A stretch of DNA of 64,000 nucleotides from Leptotrichia sp. oral taxon 212 (GCF_001274535.1 NZ_CP012410.1:186001-250000); one strand, 5' to 3'. Positions 1-9,106 are shown, numbered from the stretch's first letter. Translations and numbers: made by a program. The notes: generated from the sequence alone by a model not told the origin.

Positions 1-1095
1 ACTAAGAATGATGCCTTTTATTCAGAAAATTTTGATGACGAGATATTTATGCACTGGATGCTAAAGTGGCTTGTGATTGATACGCAAGGAGATAAGAGTA
101 AAACAGCTTTAAAGAATATGGTAAAAAAATTTATTGAAGAGACTACGGGAGAAAAACTGGATACAGAAGAGATTGAAATATATTTTGCAGGTTCTTTTGA
201 TAGCCTTATATATGGCGATACTATTATTCAGAGACTTTTAAGTGATTCATCAATTTTATTGATTTTAAATAGACAAGATAAGAAGGCAAGGAAATATCTA
301 TATTTTAGAAATTATTTTGATGACGAATATTCGGAAGATTTTTTAGAGTATAGGGGAAAAATATTTAGATTACTTAAAAAATATGAAAATTTAGAAGATG
401 ATGAGGAAGAAAAAATTAAAATTGTACATTTTACACATGAAAAAGTATCCAGATATGTTCGTGAAGAAATTGGAGAAACAACGGTTGTATATGACAGGGA
501 AGATTTTCTGAAATTGTTTGAAACTTTTGGAAAAGATATAGATGACAGCATATTTGACAGCTATTATAACTATAAGAAAATAAATAGGAAGGATTCAGTA
601 GATGATATAAAGGAAATTGTAGATTTACATGATATTCTACAAAAATATATAGAAACAAAGAATGATAAATATGATGTTTATAAGAATTTTACTTACATGG
701 AATGGGTTAAAGATGAATTTTTTCTGCAATTTACATATACCAGAGATGAAGATTTGAATCCGATTGAAGTGATTGAATTGTGTTACTATACTTTGGAATC
801 TCTGGAAGACGGTTTTTTAAAATTAATGCAGGATGAGTTAAAAGAAGTATTTGATGATTTTAAAATAATTGAAGAATTCTATCGCAGAAGAGAGAAACTT
901 GCATTAATGTATATGAAATTTAATAAGGACACTACATTAAAGGAAATAGAGAAAAAAATAGACGAAATAATCGAAAAATTAGAGAAGTATAATAAACAGA
1001 ATGAAAGTTTGGATATAAGAAATGAGTATGCTGACATGAGATATAGGAGAAAGAAATCAAAACCTAAAATAAAAAGAGTATCAATTCGCCGTTGA
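1..1095 (+). CDS. Unknown acidic helical protein, 5' truncated by the window edge
   Basis: The reading frame is open from the first base and ends at TGA 1093-1095, so the visible part (about 364 codons) is probably a C-terminal portion; an internal ATG at 49 is not a convincing start because no Shine-Dalgarno precedes it. The protein is rich in Glu, Asp, Lys and aromatic residues, has no membrane segment, and ends in a basic tail (RYRRKKSKPKIKRVSIRR). Residues about 290-335 look like coiled coil. I do not recognise the family. It sits directly upstream of a WYL regulator and an Mrr-type nuclease, which makes a defence-related role possible but unproven. Confidence 0.6.
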   Translation, partial: TKNDAFYSENFDDEIFMHWMLKWLVIDTQGDKSKTALKNMVKKFIEETTGEKLDTEEIEIYFAGSFDSLIYGDTIIQRLLSDSSILLILNRQDKKARKYLYFRNYFDDEYSEDFLEYRGKIFRLLKKYENLEDDEEEKIKIVHFTHEKVSRYVREEIGETTVVYDREDFLKLFETFGKDIDDSIFDSYYNYKKINRKDSVDDIKEIVDLHDILQKYIETKNDKYDVYKNFTYMEWVKDEFFLQFTYTRDEDLNPIEVIELCYYTLESLEDGFLKLMQDELKEVFDDFKIIEEFYRRREKLALMYMKFNKDTTLKEIEKKIDEIIEKLEKYNKQNESLDIRNEYADMRYRRKKSKPKIKRVSIRR

Positions 1096-1120
1096 CAAAA
1101 AGCAAAATCAAAGATATAAT
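1092..1120 (+). promoter_or_regulatory. Consensus sigma-70 promoter of the WYL regulator gene
   Basis: TTGACA (1092-1097), 17-base spacer, TATAAT (1115-1120). Both hexamers are perfect. The -35 box overlaps the TGA stop codon of the preceding gene, so the regulator is transcribed independently. Confidence 0.85.
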
Positions 1121-1157
1121 TAAGTAAAATATAAAAATATACAAAGGCTTAGTTATA

Positions 1158-2099
1158 ATGGAAAAAATTAAAGATTCAGAAGGAAAAATATTTAGAATAC
1201 TAAAAATGATAAAGAGGTTAGAGCAGAAAGAAGTATTAAATGGAGAAAATCTGGCAAATGAATTTAATGTTGATGTAAAAACAATACAGAGGGATATAAA
1301 AACTTTAAGAGATTATCTTTTTGAGGAAAGTGATTCAGATATAGAATATTCCAGAGCTAAAAATGGATATTACCTGAAAAGTAATGATAAGAAATCCCTT
1401 ACAAATGAGGAAATCTTGGCTATAAGTAAGATAATACTTGAAAGCAGGGCTTTTAATAAAGATGAAACTGATAATCTGATAGACAAGTTGATTAATCAGA
1501 TGTCAGGGAATGACAGGAATCTTATAAAAGACCTGATAAGCAACGAAAAATTTAATTATATTCCTCTGCAGCATGGAAAAGATTTGCTTTCAGTTATATG
1601 GAATTTGGCACAGAGCGTAAAAAATCAGAAATGGCTTTGCTTAAATTACATTACGAAAAGCAATGAAGGCAGAAAATACAATGTAAAACCTTTATCCATA
1701 ATGTTTTCAGAATATTATTTCTATCTGATTGCATATATTGAAGACAAGGAAGAATATCCTGCTATTTTCAGAATAGACAGAATTACTGAAATAAAGGATA
1801 TAAATAAAAAATTTAAGATTAACTATTTGGAAAAATTTAAAGATGGAGAATTTAGAAAATATATACAGTTCATGCATTCAGGGCCTCTCACAAAAATAAA
1901 ATTCAGATATAGGGGTTATCTTGAATATGTTCTGGACAGATTTCCAACAGCAGAAGTGTTGTCTGAAGAAGTGGTTGGAAAAGGGAATTCAAGCTATACG
2001 GTCTACACAGTTTCAATTGAAGTTTATGGAAACTTTGGAGCAGAAATGTGGCTAAGAAGTCAGGGAGATTATGTTGTTGATTATGAAATATTGAAATAA
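1158..2099 (+). CDS. HTH/WYL-domain transcriptional regulator
   Basis: A 313-residue DNA-binding regulator. Residues about 8-60 form a DeoR-like winged helix-turn-helix (ANEFNVDVKTIQRDIKTLRD), and residues about 155-225 match the WYL ligand-sensing domain (LNYITKSNEGRKYNVKPLSI followed by a YYFYLIAYIEDKE core and an FRIDRI motif). The C-terminal part resembles the WCX extension. WYL domains are thought to sense nucleic-acid ligands or nucleotides and often control defence, CRISPR or DNA-repair loci. It has its own strong promoter and lies 95 bases upstream of an Mrr-type nuclease, which it may regulate. Family call is firm; the target is inference. Confidence 0.88.
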   Translation: MEKIKDSEGKIFRILKMIKRLEQKEVLNGENLANEFNVDVKTIQRDIKTLRDYLFEESDSDIEYSRAKNGYYLKSNDKKSLTNEEILAISKIILESRAFNKDETDNLIDKLINQMSGNDRNLIKDLISNEKFNYIPLQHGKDLLSVIWNLAQSVKNQKWLCLNYITKSNEGRKYNVKPLSIMFSEYYFYLIAYIEDKEEYPAIFRIDRITEIKDINKKFKINYLEKFKDGEFRKYIQFMHSGPLTKIKFRYRGYLEYVLDRFPTAEVLSEEVVGKGNSSYTVYTVSIEVYGNFGAEMWLRSQGDYVVDYEILK

Positions 2100-2194
2100 G
2101 GTAAGATTTATAGAAATTATAAAAAAATGACTCGGATAAAATGTTTAAGTAGTTTACAATAAAATAAAATATATGAGGAAAGAAGGGATTTAAA

Positions 2195-3220
2195 ATGGGA
2201 AAAAATGAAGAAAGAGAAAAGAATTACTGGGGGTACAGAATTGATGTAAAAAATCAGGATTTCTTTTTTAAGGAATTAGAACAAGGACGTTTACGACAAG
2301 GTTGGGGGTATGCTGAAAATCAAAAATTACCTGATACAAAAGACAGTGATGCCAGAAAAAATTTGAGTATGTATAATAATGTAAAAAAAGGAGACATACT
2401 ACTGATACCTAGATTACCAGATTGGGGTAGTGTTGCTATAGCTGAAGCAGCTGAAGACTGGGATAAAGGATATAAATTTCAAATTGATGATGAAAAAAAA
2501 GATTTTGGACATATTTTTCCTGCAAGATATATTGGATGTTTTAATAGACACGGAAAAGATGTTTCTGGAAATATACAAAGTACGTTAAAAGCAAGAAATA
2601 GATTTTGGAATATCAGTCGTCTTTCAGAAGATATTGAAAAAATTATGAAAAATTTAGAAGGAAACAAGGAATCAACAAGTGTCATTGAAAATATAAAAAA
2701 CATTGTATCAGAGAAAGTAAAAACTTATTTTGATTTAAAAGAATGTTGTGATAAAATTGTTGATGAATATAATCAAAAATTTACAGCTTCTCAGTGGGAA
2801 GAGGTATTAAAAGATGTTTTAGAAAAAATCTATCCTGAATATAAGATTAAAAAAACGGGTGGTAGTAAAGAAGAAGAACACGGAACAGATGTTTTAGTAA
2901 ATGTACATGGAATTTCAGAAAATTATAACATAGCTATACAAGTAAAAAATTACATAGGTGAGATTTCTGATGAAAATATTAATATAATTATAGACCAAGT
3001 AAATAAAGCCGAAGAATATGGATGGGAAGATGGAAAACTAATTGATAAAATTTTGGTTATAACTCCAGCTAAAGAAGAAGAGAATCCAAAATTAATTGAG
3101 AAATGTAAAAAAGAAAATATAAAAGTTATTTTTTCAGAAGAACTAAAAAAATTAATTTTTCAATCAATTATTGAAAGTATTGACTTAAAAGAAATCTTTG
3201 AAGAAATGTTGATGGATTAA
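2195..3220 (+). CDS. Two-domain PUA/EVE-like plus Mrr-type restriction endonuclease
   Basis: A 341-residue protein. Residues about 10-150 (WGYRIDV, GRLRQGWGY, NVKKGDILLIPRLPDWGSVA) resemble the PUA/EVE-like modified-base readers found at the N-terminus of type IV restriction enzymes. Residues about 195-340 form an Mrr_cat PD-(D/E)XK nuclease: GGS at 222-224, HGTD with catalytic Asp232, and IQVKNY with Gln249 and Lys251, the usual Mrr variant of (D/E)xK. The start at 2195 follows a strong GAAGGG site. A modification-dependent restriction enzyme is the best reading: the sensor recognises modified invading DNA and the nuclease cuts it. Specificity cannot be read from sequence. The WYL regulator just upstream may control it. 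Confidence 0.82.
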   Translation: MGKNEEREKNYWGYRIDVKNQDFFFKELEQGRLRQGWGYAENQKLPDTKDSDARKNLSMYNNVKKGDILLIPRLPDWGSVAIAEAAEDWDKGYKFQIDDEKKDFGHIFPARYIGCFNRHGKDVSGNIQSTLKARNRFWNISRLSEDIEKIMKNLEGNKESTSVIENIKNIVSEKVKTYFDLKECCDKIVDEYNQKFTASQWEEVLKDVLEKIYPEYKIKKTGGSKEEEHGTDVLVNVHGISENYNIAIQVKNYIGEISDENINIIIDQVNKAEEYGWEDGKLIDKILVITPAKEEENPKLIEKCKKENIKVIFSEELKKLIFQSIIESIDLKEIFEEMLMD

Positions 3221-3231
3221 CTATAAACTGC

Positions 3232-3285
3232 AAGCCTATTTCAAAAGTAATAAATTATTGCTTTAAAGAAGTAGGCTTTTATTAT
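3232..3285 (+). terminator. Rho-independent terminator after the Mrr-type nuclease gene
   Basis: AAGCCTA (3232-3238) pairs with TAGGCTT (3272-3278), with a second inner stem (AAAGTAAT with ATTGCTTT), followed by TTTTATTAT. Confidence 0.75.
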
Positions 3286-3369
3286 ATTCTGTTATTCAAA
3301 ATACAACATTAAACTCAAAAATGAAATTTTTAACTATTCATTTTACTTATACACCATAAGAAAATCAAA

Positions 3370-3425
3370 TTGGACTAAACTAAAATTCTAAACTATAATG
3401 TAATTAATAGAGTTTGTTTTAGTTT
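3370..3425 (+). promoter_or_regulatory. Probable promoter and operator of the ABC importer operon
   Basis: The 335-base gap before the importer holds a possible promoter, TTGGAC (3370-3375), 18 bases, TATAAT (3394-3399). An exact inverted repeat AAACTAAAA (3377-3385) / TTTTAGTTT (3417-3425) surrounds the -10 box, as an operator would. The remaining leader to 3540 is AT-rich; no riboswitch or Fur-like box was recognised. Confidence 0.45.
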
Positions 3426-3555
3426 GTAATATAAAAATGGTGTAATATATTAATGTATATACACATGATATAGATAGGGTAGCATTTTTATAAAAATATA
3501 AACTAAAATAAATTTAATAATAAAATTATAATACAAAATCAAGGAGGAGAACAGA

Positions 3556-4590
3556 ATGAGTAAAGCATTTAAAAGAATAATGTTATTAGTTTTATTAGTA
3601 GTAGGTCTTTTGACAGCATGTCAGAAGAGCAGTGAACCAAAAGAGGAAAAAAAGGAAAATGCTGATGGTGGAAAAGGAACATTAAAAGTTATAGCCGCTT
3701 ATGATGCAAAAGAAAAGGTTTTTGAGGAATTTACAAAGAAAACAGGAATAAAAGTGGAATTTTTAGATATATCTTCAGGAGAAGTTTTATCCAAACTGAG
3801 CGCACAGAATGGTAAAATAGGTGCAGACGTATGGTTCGGTGGTGGAGCAGACAGCTTTATCGTTGCAGGGGAAAAAGGATATCTTGAAAATTATGTATCA
3901 CCTGAAGAAAAGGAAATGGATCAGAGATTTATTGGAAATGATTTCTGGACAGGTGTTTCTATCGTAACAGCAGGATTTTTAGTAAATACTGATGTGCTTG
4001 CAAAGAAAAACTTGCCTGAACCAAAATCATGGGCAGATTTAAAAAATCCTAAATATAAAGATGAATTAATCATGGCTGACCCAGCAATTTCAGGGACAAA
4101 CTATGCAGTTGTATACAATCTTTTACAGTCAATGGGAGAAGAAGCAGGATGGGCTTATCTTGAATCAATAAAAGGAAATATTCCTTTCTATGCGCAGCGT
4201 GGTTCAGAACCTACAGCAAAAGTTAAGAATGCAGAAATGGCAGTAGGAATAATACCTCTTGGTGGAGATACTTATAAAATGGAAAAAGAATTTAAAGTTA
4301 AAAATGTAATTCCTTCTGACGGACTTCCATGGGTTCCTGCAGGAATGGCAATATTCAAGGAAGCTGAAAACAAAGATGCCGCAAAAGCATTTGTTGACTG
4401 GGCATTATCAAAAGAAGGTCAGGAATTCCTTAAAACAGTTGCTCCACGTATGATGGTAAGAAAAGATGTTACTCCTCCGGAAGAATTAAAAGGAATGACT
4501 GTTGATAAACTTATGAAAATGGACATTGCTGGAATGGGAACAAGAAGAGAAGAAATATTGAAATTATGGAAAGAAAAAATGGGGAAATAG
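3556..4590 (+). CDS. ABC importer substrate-binding lipoprotein, AfuA/FbpA-like
   Basis: A 344-residue extracytoplasmic solute-binding protein. It has a lipoprotein signal peptide with lipobox LTAC and Cys22 as the predicted lipidated residue, then a Ser/Glu/Lys-rich linker, then a type II periplasmic-binding fold (GTLKVIAAYDA, GADVWFGGGADSF). The ATG at 3556 follows AAGGAGGAG. It is the first gene of a binding protein-permease-ATPase operon. The family is usually annotated as iron(III) transport. However, the paired iron-ligand tyrosines of FbpA are not evident in the corresponding region (around AQRGSEPTAKV), so iron is not assured; other members of this family bind sugar phosphates or other anions. 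Confidence 0.87.
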   Translation: MSKAFKRIMLLVLLVVGLLTACQKSSEPKEEKKENADGGKGTLKVIAAYDAKEKVFEEFTKKTGIKVEFLDISSGEVLSKLSAQNGKIGADVWFGGGADSFIVAGEKGYLENYVSPEEKEMDQRFIGNDFWTGVSIVTAGFLVNTDVLAKKNLPEPKSWADLKNPKYKDELIMADPAISGTNYAVVYNLLQSMGEEAGWAYLESIKGNIPFYAQRGSEPTAKVKNAEMAVGIIPLGGDTYKMEKEFKVKNVIPSDGLPWVPAGMAIFKEAENKDAAKAFVDWALSKEGQEFLKTVAPRMMVRKDVTPPEELKGMTVDKLMKMDIAGMGTRREEILKLWKEKMGK

Positions 4591-4593
4591 ATT

Positions 4594-6309
4594 ATGAATT
4601 TGTTTCGGAAAAATATTAGTGAAAGAGCCCAAAAGAAAGATTTTGGGCATTCTTTCTTTTATATGGAAATATTAGACAGATTATTTTATATTATTGCAGT
4701 TGTACCAATAATAATATTTATATTTTGGCCAATAGTTGCACTGTTTCTAAGGAGCATTTCTCCTGACGGGGAATTTACGTTGGAACTGTATAACTCCCTG
4801 TTTAAGGAAAACTTTACTGTAATAAGGGATAGCATATGGGTGTGTCTTTTATCCACAGCTTTATCAGTGATAATAGGTACTGTAATAGCAGTTTACATAA
4901 CTTATGCATCAAAATGGGTAAAAAGAATGCTAATGCTGCTTCTGATGCTTACAATGATATCACCGCCTTTCCTGTCTTCCCTTTCATATATACTGTTATT
5001 TGGAAAGAGGGGGATAATAACTGCCGATCTGCTACATCTTAATTTCAATCCATATGGATGGCATGGGATTGTAATTATGCAGACCTTCAGTGAAATCTCA
5101 TTGGCAGCTCTTATTTTAACGGGTGGACTGTCTTCAATACCTTCATCGGTCATAGAGGCTGCAAAGGATTTAGGATCAAAATCCGGAGAGATACTTTACA
5201 GAGTAATATTACCAATGCTGAAATCATCATTAACTGCAGTGTTCTTTCTTATTTTTGTAAAAAATATTGCAGATTTCGGAACTCCGATTATAGTAGGAGG
5301 TAATTTCAAGATGCTTGCTACCGAGGCTTACAAAGGCGTAATTTCATATGGTGAAATTGAAAAAGCCTCTGCAATCAGTTTTCTTATATTTCTTCCTATA
5401 GTTTTTATTTTTCTTATATACAGGCATCAGCTGACTGTAACCAATGTTATGGGAAATTTTTCAGAAAAATCGGGTCATACGGAAGAAAAAACTTATAAGC
5501 TTCCATTTTATCTGAAAGTTATTTTTGGCCTGATTACATTGTGTTTTGCTGTATATATGCTGCTTCAGTATATTTCGATTTTTGTTTCGGCGGTATCGAG
5601 CAACAGCGGAGGGCATTTTCACTGGACAATGGAGTTTTTTCAGTCCTTTTCCCTTACAAAAATTCCAAGCATGGTAAGAAGTATTGTATATTCGTTAATA
5701 GCTGGAATTACTGCAAGTTTTCTTGGAGTTCTTTTTGCGTACTATATAGACAGAAGGAACATAAGGTTTTCTAAAAGTTTTGATTTTATTGCCACATTAC
5801 CTTATATACTTCCGGGACCGTTTTTTGGAATAGCATATCTGCTGGCATTTCAGAATCCCCCTTTATTGCTGACAGGAACAGGGGCGATAGTGGTGCTGAA
5901 CTGTATTTTCAGACAGATTCCTGTAACGACAAGGGCTGCAAGTGCCAATCTTAGTCAGATAAGTTCGCTGACGGAAGATGCAGCAAGAGATTTAGGGACA
6001 CCTAGGATAGCAGTATTTTTCAGGATAATACTGCCACAGCTGAAGCCTGCATTTCTTGTAGGATTTATAAATACCTTCACTACAACAATGACTACAGTAG
6101 GTGCAATCATATTCCTGATTACTCCTTCAGCAAAGGTTGCAACAGTTGAACTGTTTAATGAAATTCGTGACGGAGATTACAGGATGGCATCAGTTATCGC
6201 GACTCTGCTCATTTTGGTAATATTATCCGTAAATATTTTATTTTCAATATTCATATTAAGAAAGAAGAAGGAGGGAAAACATGTATCTTCAGCTGAAAAA
6301 TCTGTATAA
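4594..6309 (+). CDS. ABC importer permease, fused two-domain FbpB/AfuB type
   Basis: A 571-residue inner-membrane permease with about twelve membrane segments in two homologous halves. Each half carries the EAA-type loop that docks on the ATPase: EAAKDLGSKSGEILYRVILP in the first half and EDAARDLGTPRIAVFFRIIL in the second. The fused-permease arrangement is typical of FbpB-like iron and phosphonate importers. The gene starts three bases after the binding-protein stop codon and overlaps the ATPase gene by 29 bases, so the three genes are almost certainly translated from one message. Substrate follows that of the binding protein and is unresolved. Confidence 0.92.
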   Translation: MNLFRKNISERAQKKDFGHSFFYMEILDRLFYIIAVVPIIIFIFWPIVALFLRSISPDGEFTLELYNSLFKENFTVIRDSIWVCLLSTALSVIIGTVIAVYITYASKWVKRMLMLLLMLTMISPPFLSSLSYILLFGKRGIITADLLHLNFNPYGWHGIVIMQTFSEISLAALILTGGLSSIPSSVIEAAKDLGSKSGEILYRVILPMLKSSLTAVFFLIFVKNIADFGTPIIVGGNFKMLATEAYKGVISYGEIEKASAISFLIFLPIVFIFLIYRHQLTVTNVMGNFSEKSGHTEEKTYKLPFYLKVIFGLITLCFAVYMLLQYISIFVSAVSSNSGGHFHWTMEFFQSFSLTKIPSMVRSIVYSLIAGITASFLGVLFAYYIDRRNIRFSKSFDFIATLPYILPGPFFGIAYLLAFQNPPLLLTGTGAIVVLNCIFRQIPVTTRAASANLSQISSLTEDAARDLGTPRIAVFFRIILPQLKPAFLVGFINTFTTTMTTVGAIIFLITPSAKVATVELFNEIRDGDYRMASVIATLLILVILSVNILFSIFILRKKKEGKHVSSAEKSV

Positions 6310-7309
6310 AAAGTATCAGAATAATACTGTAGTGAATAATTTTAATATAGACGTGGAAAAAGGGGAACTGATAAGCATTCTCGGACCGAGCGGATGTGGA
6401 AAAACTACAACATTGAGAATGATAGCGGGATTTATAGCCCCTACATCAGGAGAAATATTTCTTTCAGAGGAGAAAATAACTGACTATCCGCCTGAAATCC
6501 GTCCTGTAAGTACGGTTTTTCAAAATTATGCACTGTTTCCTCATTTAACTGTTCATGAAAATATTGAATATGGACTAAGATATCCTTTAAAGGTTGGAAA
6601 GAAGCTGAATAAAAAGGAAAAAAAGGAAAGAACTCAGAAAATGATAAATCTTGTAAATCTGAAGGGACTGGAAAACAGGAGAATAGATCAGCTGAGCGGT
6701 GGGCAGCAGCAGAGGGTAGCACTTGCAAGATCCCTTGTGCTTGAGCCGAAAGTCCTTCTGCTTGACGAACCTCTTTCAAATATTGATACAAAACTAAGAG
6801 AAACCGTAAGAAATGAAATAAAAAAGATACAGAAAGAGTTAGGAATAACAATGATTTTTGTCACTCATGACCAGGAAGAGGCGATGAGTATTTCTGACAG
6901 GATAATTGTCATGAATGAAGGGAATATAGAGCAGATAGGAACTCCCCGTGAGATTTACACTTTTCCTGAAACAGTTTTTGTTGCCGAATTTATAGGAAAA
7001 GCAAATATTATGGAAATAAATAAAAAAAGCTTTATAATTCGTCCTGAAAATGTTAATATATCCTATAATGAAAAAGATAATGAAAAGATAAATAATGAAA
7101 TTGGAAAAGATGTAATTTCAGGAGAAGGGAAAATTATCGGAAAGGAATATCAGGGTTCGCTAACTTCCTATGAAATTGAGGTTACTGATGAATTATTCAG
7201 GAAAAAAAAGCTGAATGCTGTTATGATTTCCGGAAAAAAGGAATATGAAACAGGGCAGACGGTGGAATATTCTATAGATAAAAGTAATTTATATGAAATA
7301 AAGTCATAA
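6281..7309 (+). CDS. ABC importer ATPase, FbpC/AfuC/PotA type
   Basis: A 342-residue ATPase energising the preceding permease. Walker A is GPSGCGKTT, the Q-loop is TVFQNYALFP, the signature is LSGGQQQR, Walker B is KVLLLDEPLSN and the switch histidine lies in FVTHDQEE. Residues after about 235 form a TOBE-like regulatory domain. The start at 6281 is preceded by GAAGGAGGG inside the end of the permease gene, a 29-base overlap that suggests translational coupling. It is the last gene of the operon; an AT-rich gap of 77 bases follows before cobU. Confidence 0.93.
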   Translation: MYLQLKNLYKKYQNNTVVNNFNIDVEKGELISILGPSGCGKTTTLRMIAGFIAPTSGEIFLSEEKITDYPPEIRPVSTVFQNYALFPHLTVHENIEYGLRYPLKVGKKLNKKEKKERTQKMINLVNLKGLENRRIDQLSGGQQQRVALARSLVLEPKVLLLDEPLSNIDTKLRETVRNEIKKIQKELGITMIFVTHDQEEAMSISDRIIVMNEGNIEQIGTPREIYTFPETVFVAEFIGKANIMEINKKSFIIRPENVNISYNEKDNEKINNEIGKDVISGEGKIIGKEYQGSLTSYEIEVTDELFRKKKLNAVMISGKKEYETGQTVEYSIDKSNLYEIKS

Positions 7310-7386
7310 AATATAAAATGTAAGAAGTTGAAACACAAAAAGTATAAATATTGGATAAAAATATAAAAGTTGAAAATGGGGGAAAT

Positions 7387-7956
7387 ATGGCACTGATTTA
7401 TGTAACAGGAGGAGCTAAGAGTGGAAAAAGCAGGTTTGCTGAAGATTTACTGCTTGGCATGAATAACGGAAATCAGAAAAATATTTATCTGGCGACTTCC
7501 ATTGTATTTGATGAAGAAATGAAGTCAAAAGTGGCTCTACATAAGGAAAGAAGACAGGATAAATGGATTACGGCAGAAAGCTATAAAAATTTCAGTGAAA
7601 CTCTGAAAGATGTACTTTCAGATGAAAGAAAGAATAATATGCTTGTCGACTGCCTTACAAATATGATAAGCAATATTATTTTTGAGGAACAGGACATAAA
7701 CTGGGATAAGCCTTCAGAAAAAGATTTTGAAAAATGTAATATTTCAGTGGAAAAACAGGTAAATGAGCTCATAAATGTTATAAATAGATTTGAAAATACT
7801 GTCATTGTCTCAAATGAACTGGGAATGGGTATTGTTCCCGGTTATCCTCTTGGAAGATATTTCAGGGAAATAGCAGGGAAAATGAATCAGAAAATTGCAG
7901 AAATTGCTGATGAAGTATATTTCGTAGTATCAGGAATACCTATGAAGATAAAATAG
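7387..7956 (+). CDS. cobU: Adenosylcobinamide kinase / adenosylcobinamide-phosphate guanylyltransferase
   Basis: A 189-residue bifunctional enzyme that phosphorylates adenosylcobinamide and transfers GMP to it in the nucleotide-loop pathway of cobalamin synthesis or salvage. The P-loop GGAKSGKS is at residues 8-15, followed by DCLTNMISN and the family signature VSNELGMGIVPGYPLGRYFR with a C-terminal VVSGIPMKIK. I chose the ATG at 7387, which follows GGGGG and gives the normal family N-terminus, over an in-frame TTG at 7351. No other cobalamin gene is in the window, so it probably serves salvage of imported corrinoids or belongs to a pathway encoded elsewhere. Confidence 0.92.
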   Translation: MALIYVTGGAKSGKSRFAEDLLLGMNNGNQKNIYLATSIVFDEEMKSKVALHKERRQDKWITAESYKNFSETLKDVLSDERKNNMLVDCLTNMISNIIFEEQDINWDKPSEKDFEKCNISVEKQVNELINVINRFENTVIVSNELGMGIVPGYPLGRYFREIAGKMNQKIAEIADEVYFVVSGIPMKIK

Positions 7957-8022
7957 AAATAGGGGGATTTTATGCTGAAAAAAGTGATTCTAATTCTTTA
8001 CATGAAAGGAGTTTTGTAAACA

Positions 8023-8955
8023 ATGAATATTGACATTATAAGAATATTTGCCTTTGTGTTTATTGTCATGTTACACACTCTGAACAGGCAATATGGACTG
8101 ACTGTATGGATGAGCGGATATGCAGTTATTTCAACAGGAGTAAATCTTTTTATTATGATAAGCGGATATCTGTTGCTGGATAAAAAAGAAACAGTCAAGG
8201 ATTTTTTTAAGAAAAGATTTTTTAGCATACTGCCATTGTTTGTAGTTTTCAATATAGTCTATATTTATTTTTATAATCATTCCTTCATAACAATAAAAAA
8301 AATATCAGCACCTCATTTCTGGTATATTTATATGATTCTAGGACTTTATTTGCTGACTCCATGGCTGAGAAAGGTTTTGCAGTATGCTGAAAAAGAGACT
8401 TTCTATGTTGTGATATTGTGGTTTTTATGTAATGTACTTAATCCATACATACAGTTTTTCAGATTACCCAAAATACCGTTTTCCCACTTTCCTATAACAG
8501 GATTTATAGGGTATTATATACTGGGATATTACTTCAAAAAATATAGACATAAATTGGAAAAAATACCGTTCATGTATATAATAGCAGTTTATCTGGCAGG
8601 ATTTTTCATAAGTGTCCTGTCTACAAAATATGTTCTGGTCACAACTGGAAATAGAATATCGGATTTTTTTGATAAAAATTCACTGGGAACATTTTTTATG
8701 AGCATTTCATTCTTTGCTTTCTGGATAAAATTTAACTTTAAGAGCAGGAACAGGATTATAAGAGTGATTTCAGATTCGACATATTTTGCATATCTGATTC
8801 ACATAATAGTCCTCCATCATGCTATTGAGATAAAAGATGAAATGATTTTTAAATCAGTTGTAACAATCATAGAAAGCATCATCATGGGAGTTCTGTATAA
8901 TTATATTAAAAGGATATTTGATGAATTTTGTAAAAGATATAAAAAAAATAGATAA
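8023..8955 (+). CDS. Acyltransferase 3 family membrane protein
   Basis: A 310-residue integral membrane protein with about ten hydrophobic segments, matching the acyltransferase 3 / OafA-like family that O-acylates surface glycans or lipids. The N-terminal IDIIRIFAFVFIVMLH, carrying the family histidine, and the ISGYLLLDK segment are characteristic. The start at 8023 lacks the usual short hydrophilic N-terminal extension. Upstream lies a 15-codon ORF (7972-8019) with a good Shine-Dalgarno, in the same frame but ending in TAA one codon before ATG 8023. This may be a leader peptide, or the 5' end may have decayed. Acceptor substrate is unknown. Confidence 0.85.
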   Translation: MNIDIIRIFAFVFIVMLHTLNRQYGLTVWMSGYAVISTGVNLFIMISGYLLLDKKETVKDFFKKRFFSILPLFVVFNIVYIYFYNHSFITIKKISAPHFWYIYMILGLYLLTPWLRKVLQYAEKETFYVVILWFLCNVLNPYIQFFRLPKIPFSHFPITGFIGYYILGYYFKKYRHKLEKIPFMYIIAVYLAGFFISVLSTKYVLVTTGNRISDFFDKNSLGTFFMSISFFAFWIKFNFKSRNRIIRVISDSTYFAYLIHIIVLHHAIEIKDEMIFKSVVTIIESIIMGVLYNYIKRIFDEFCKRYKKNR

Positions 8956-8982
8956 TACAAAAATATATTTTATGATTATGTT

Positions 8983-9016
8983 GGGGGAGAAGAAATTTAC
9001 GGTTTTTCTCCTTTTT
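8983..9016 (+). terminator. Rho-independent terminator after the acyltransferase gene
   Basis: GGAGAA (8986-8991) pairs with TTCTCC (9006-9011), followed by a run of five T. Confidence 0.7.
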
Positions 9017-9106
9017 ATATTGTAAATATTTCGAATATTTTTCACAAAAGCATTATATAAATATAAATTATATAATAATAAAAAATCATTAACTATAATT
9101 TGTATG

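Noticed and set aside
1-1095. PD-(D/E)XK nuclease call for the first gene
   Set aside because: The N-terminal part vaguely resembles such proteins but no catalytic D...ExK set is visible.
6441-6851. 136-codon minus-strand ORF inside the ABC ATPase gene
   Set aside because: It is a shadow of the ATPase, with no start site or recognisable domain.
7351-7386. TTG-started N-terminal extension of cobU
   Set aside because: ATG 7387 has a GGGGG site and gives the standard family N-terminus; the extension has no ribosome site.
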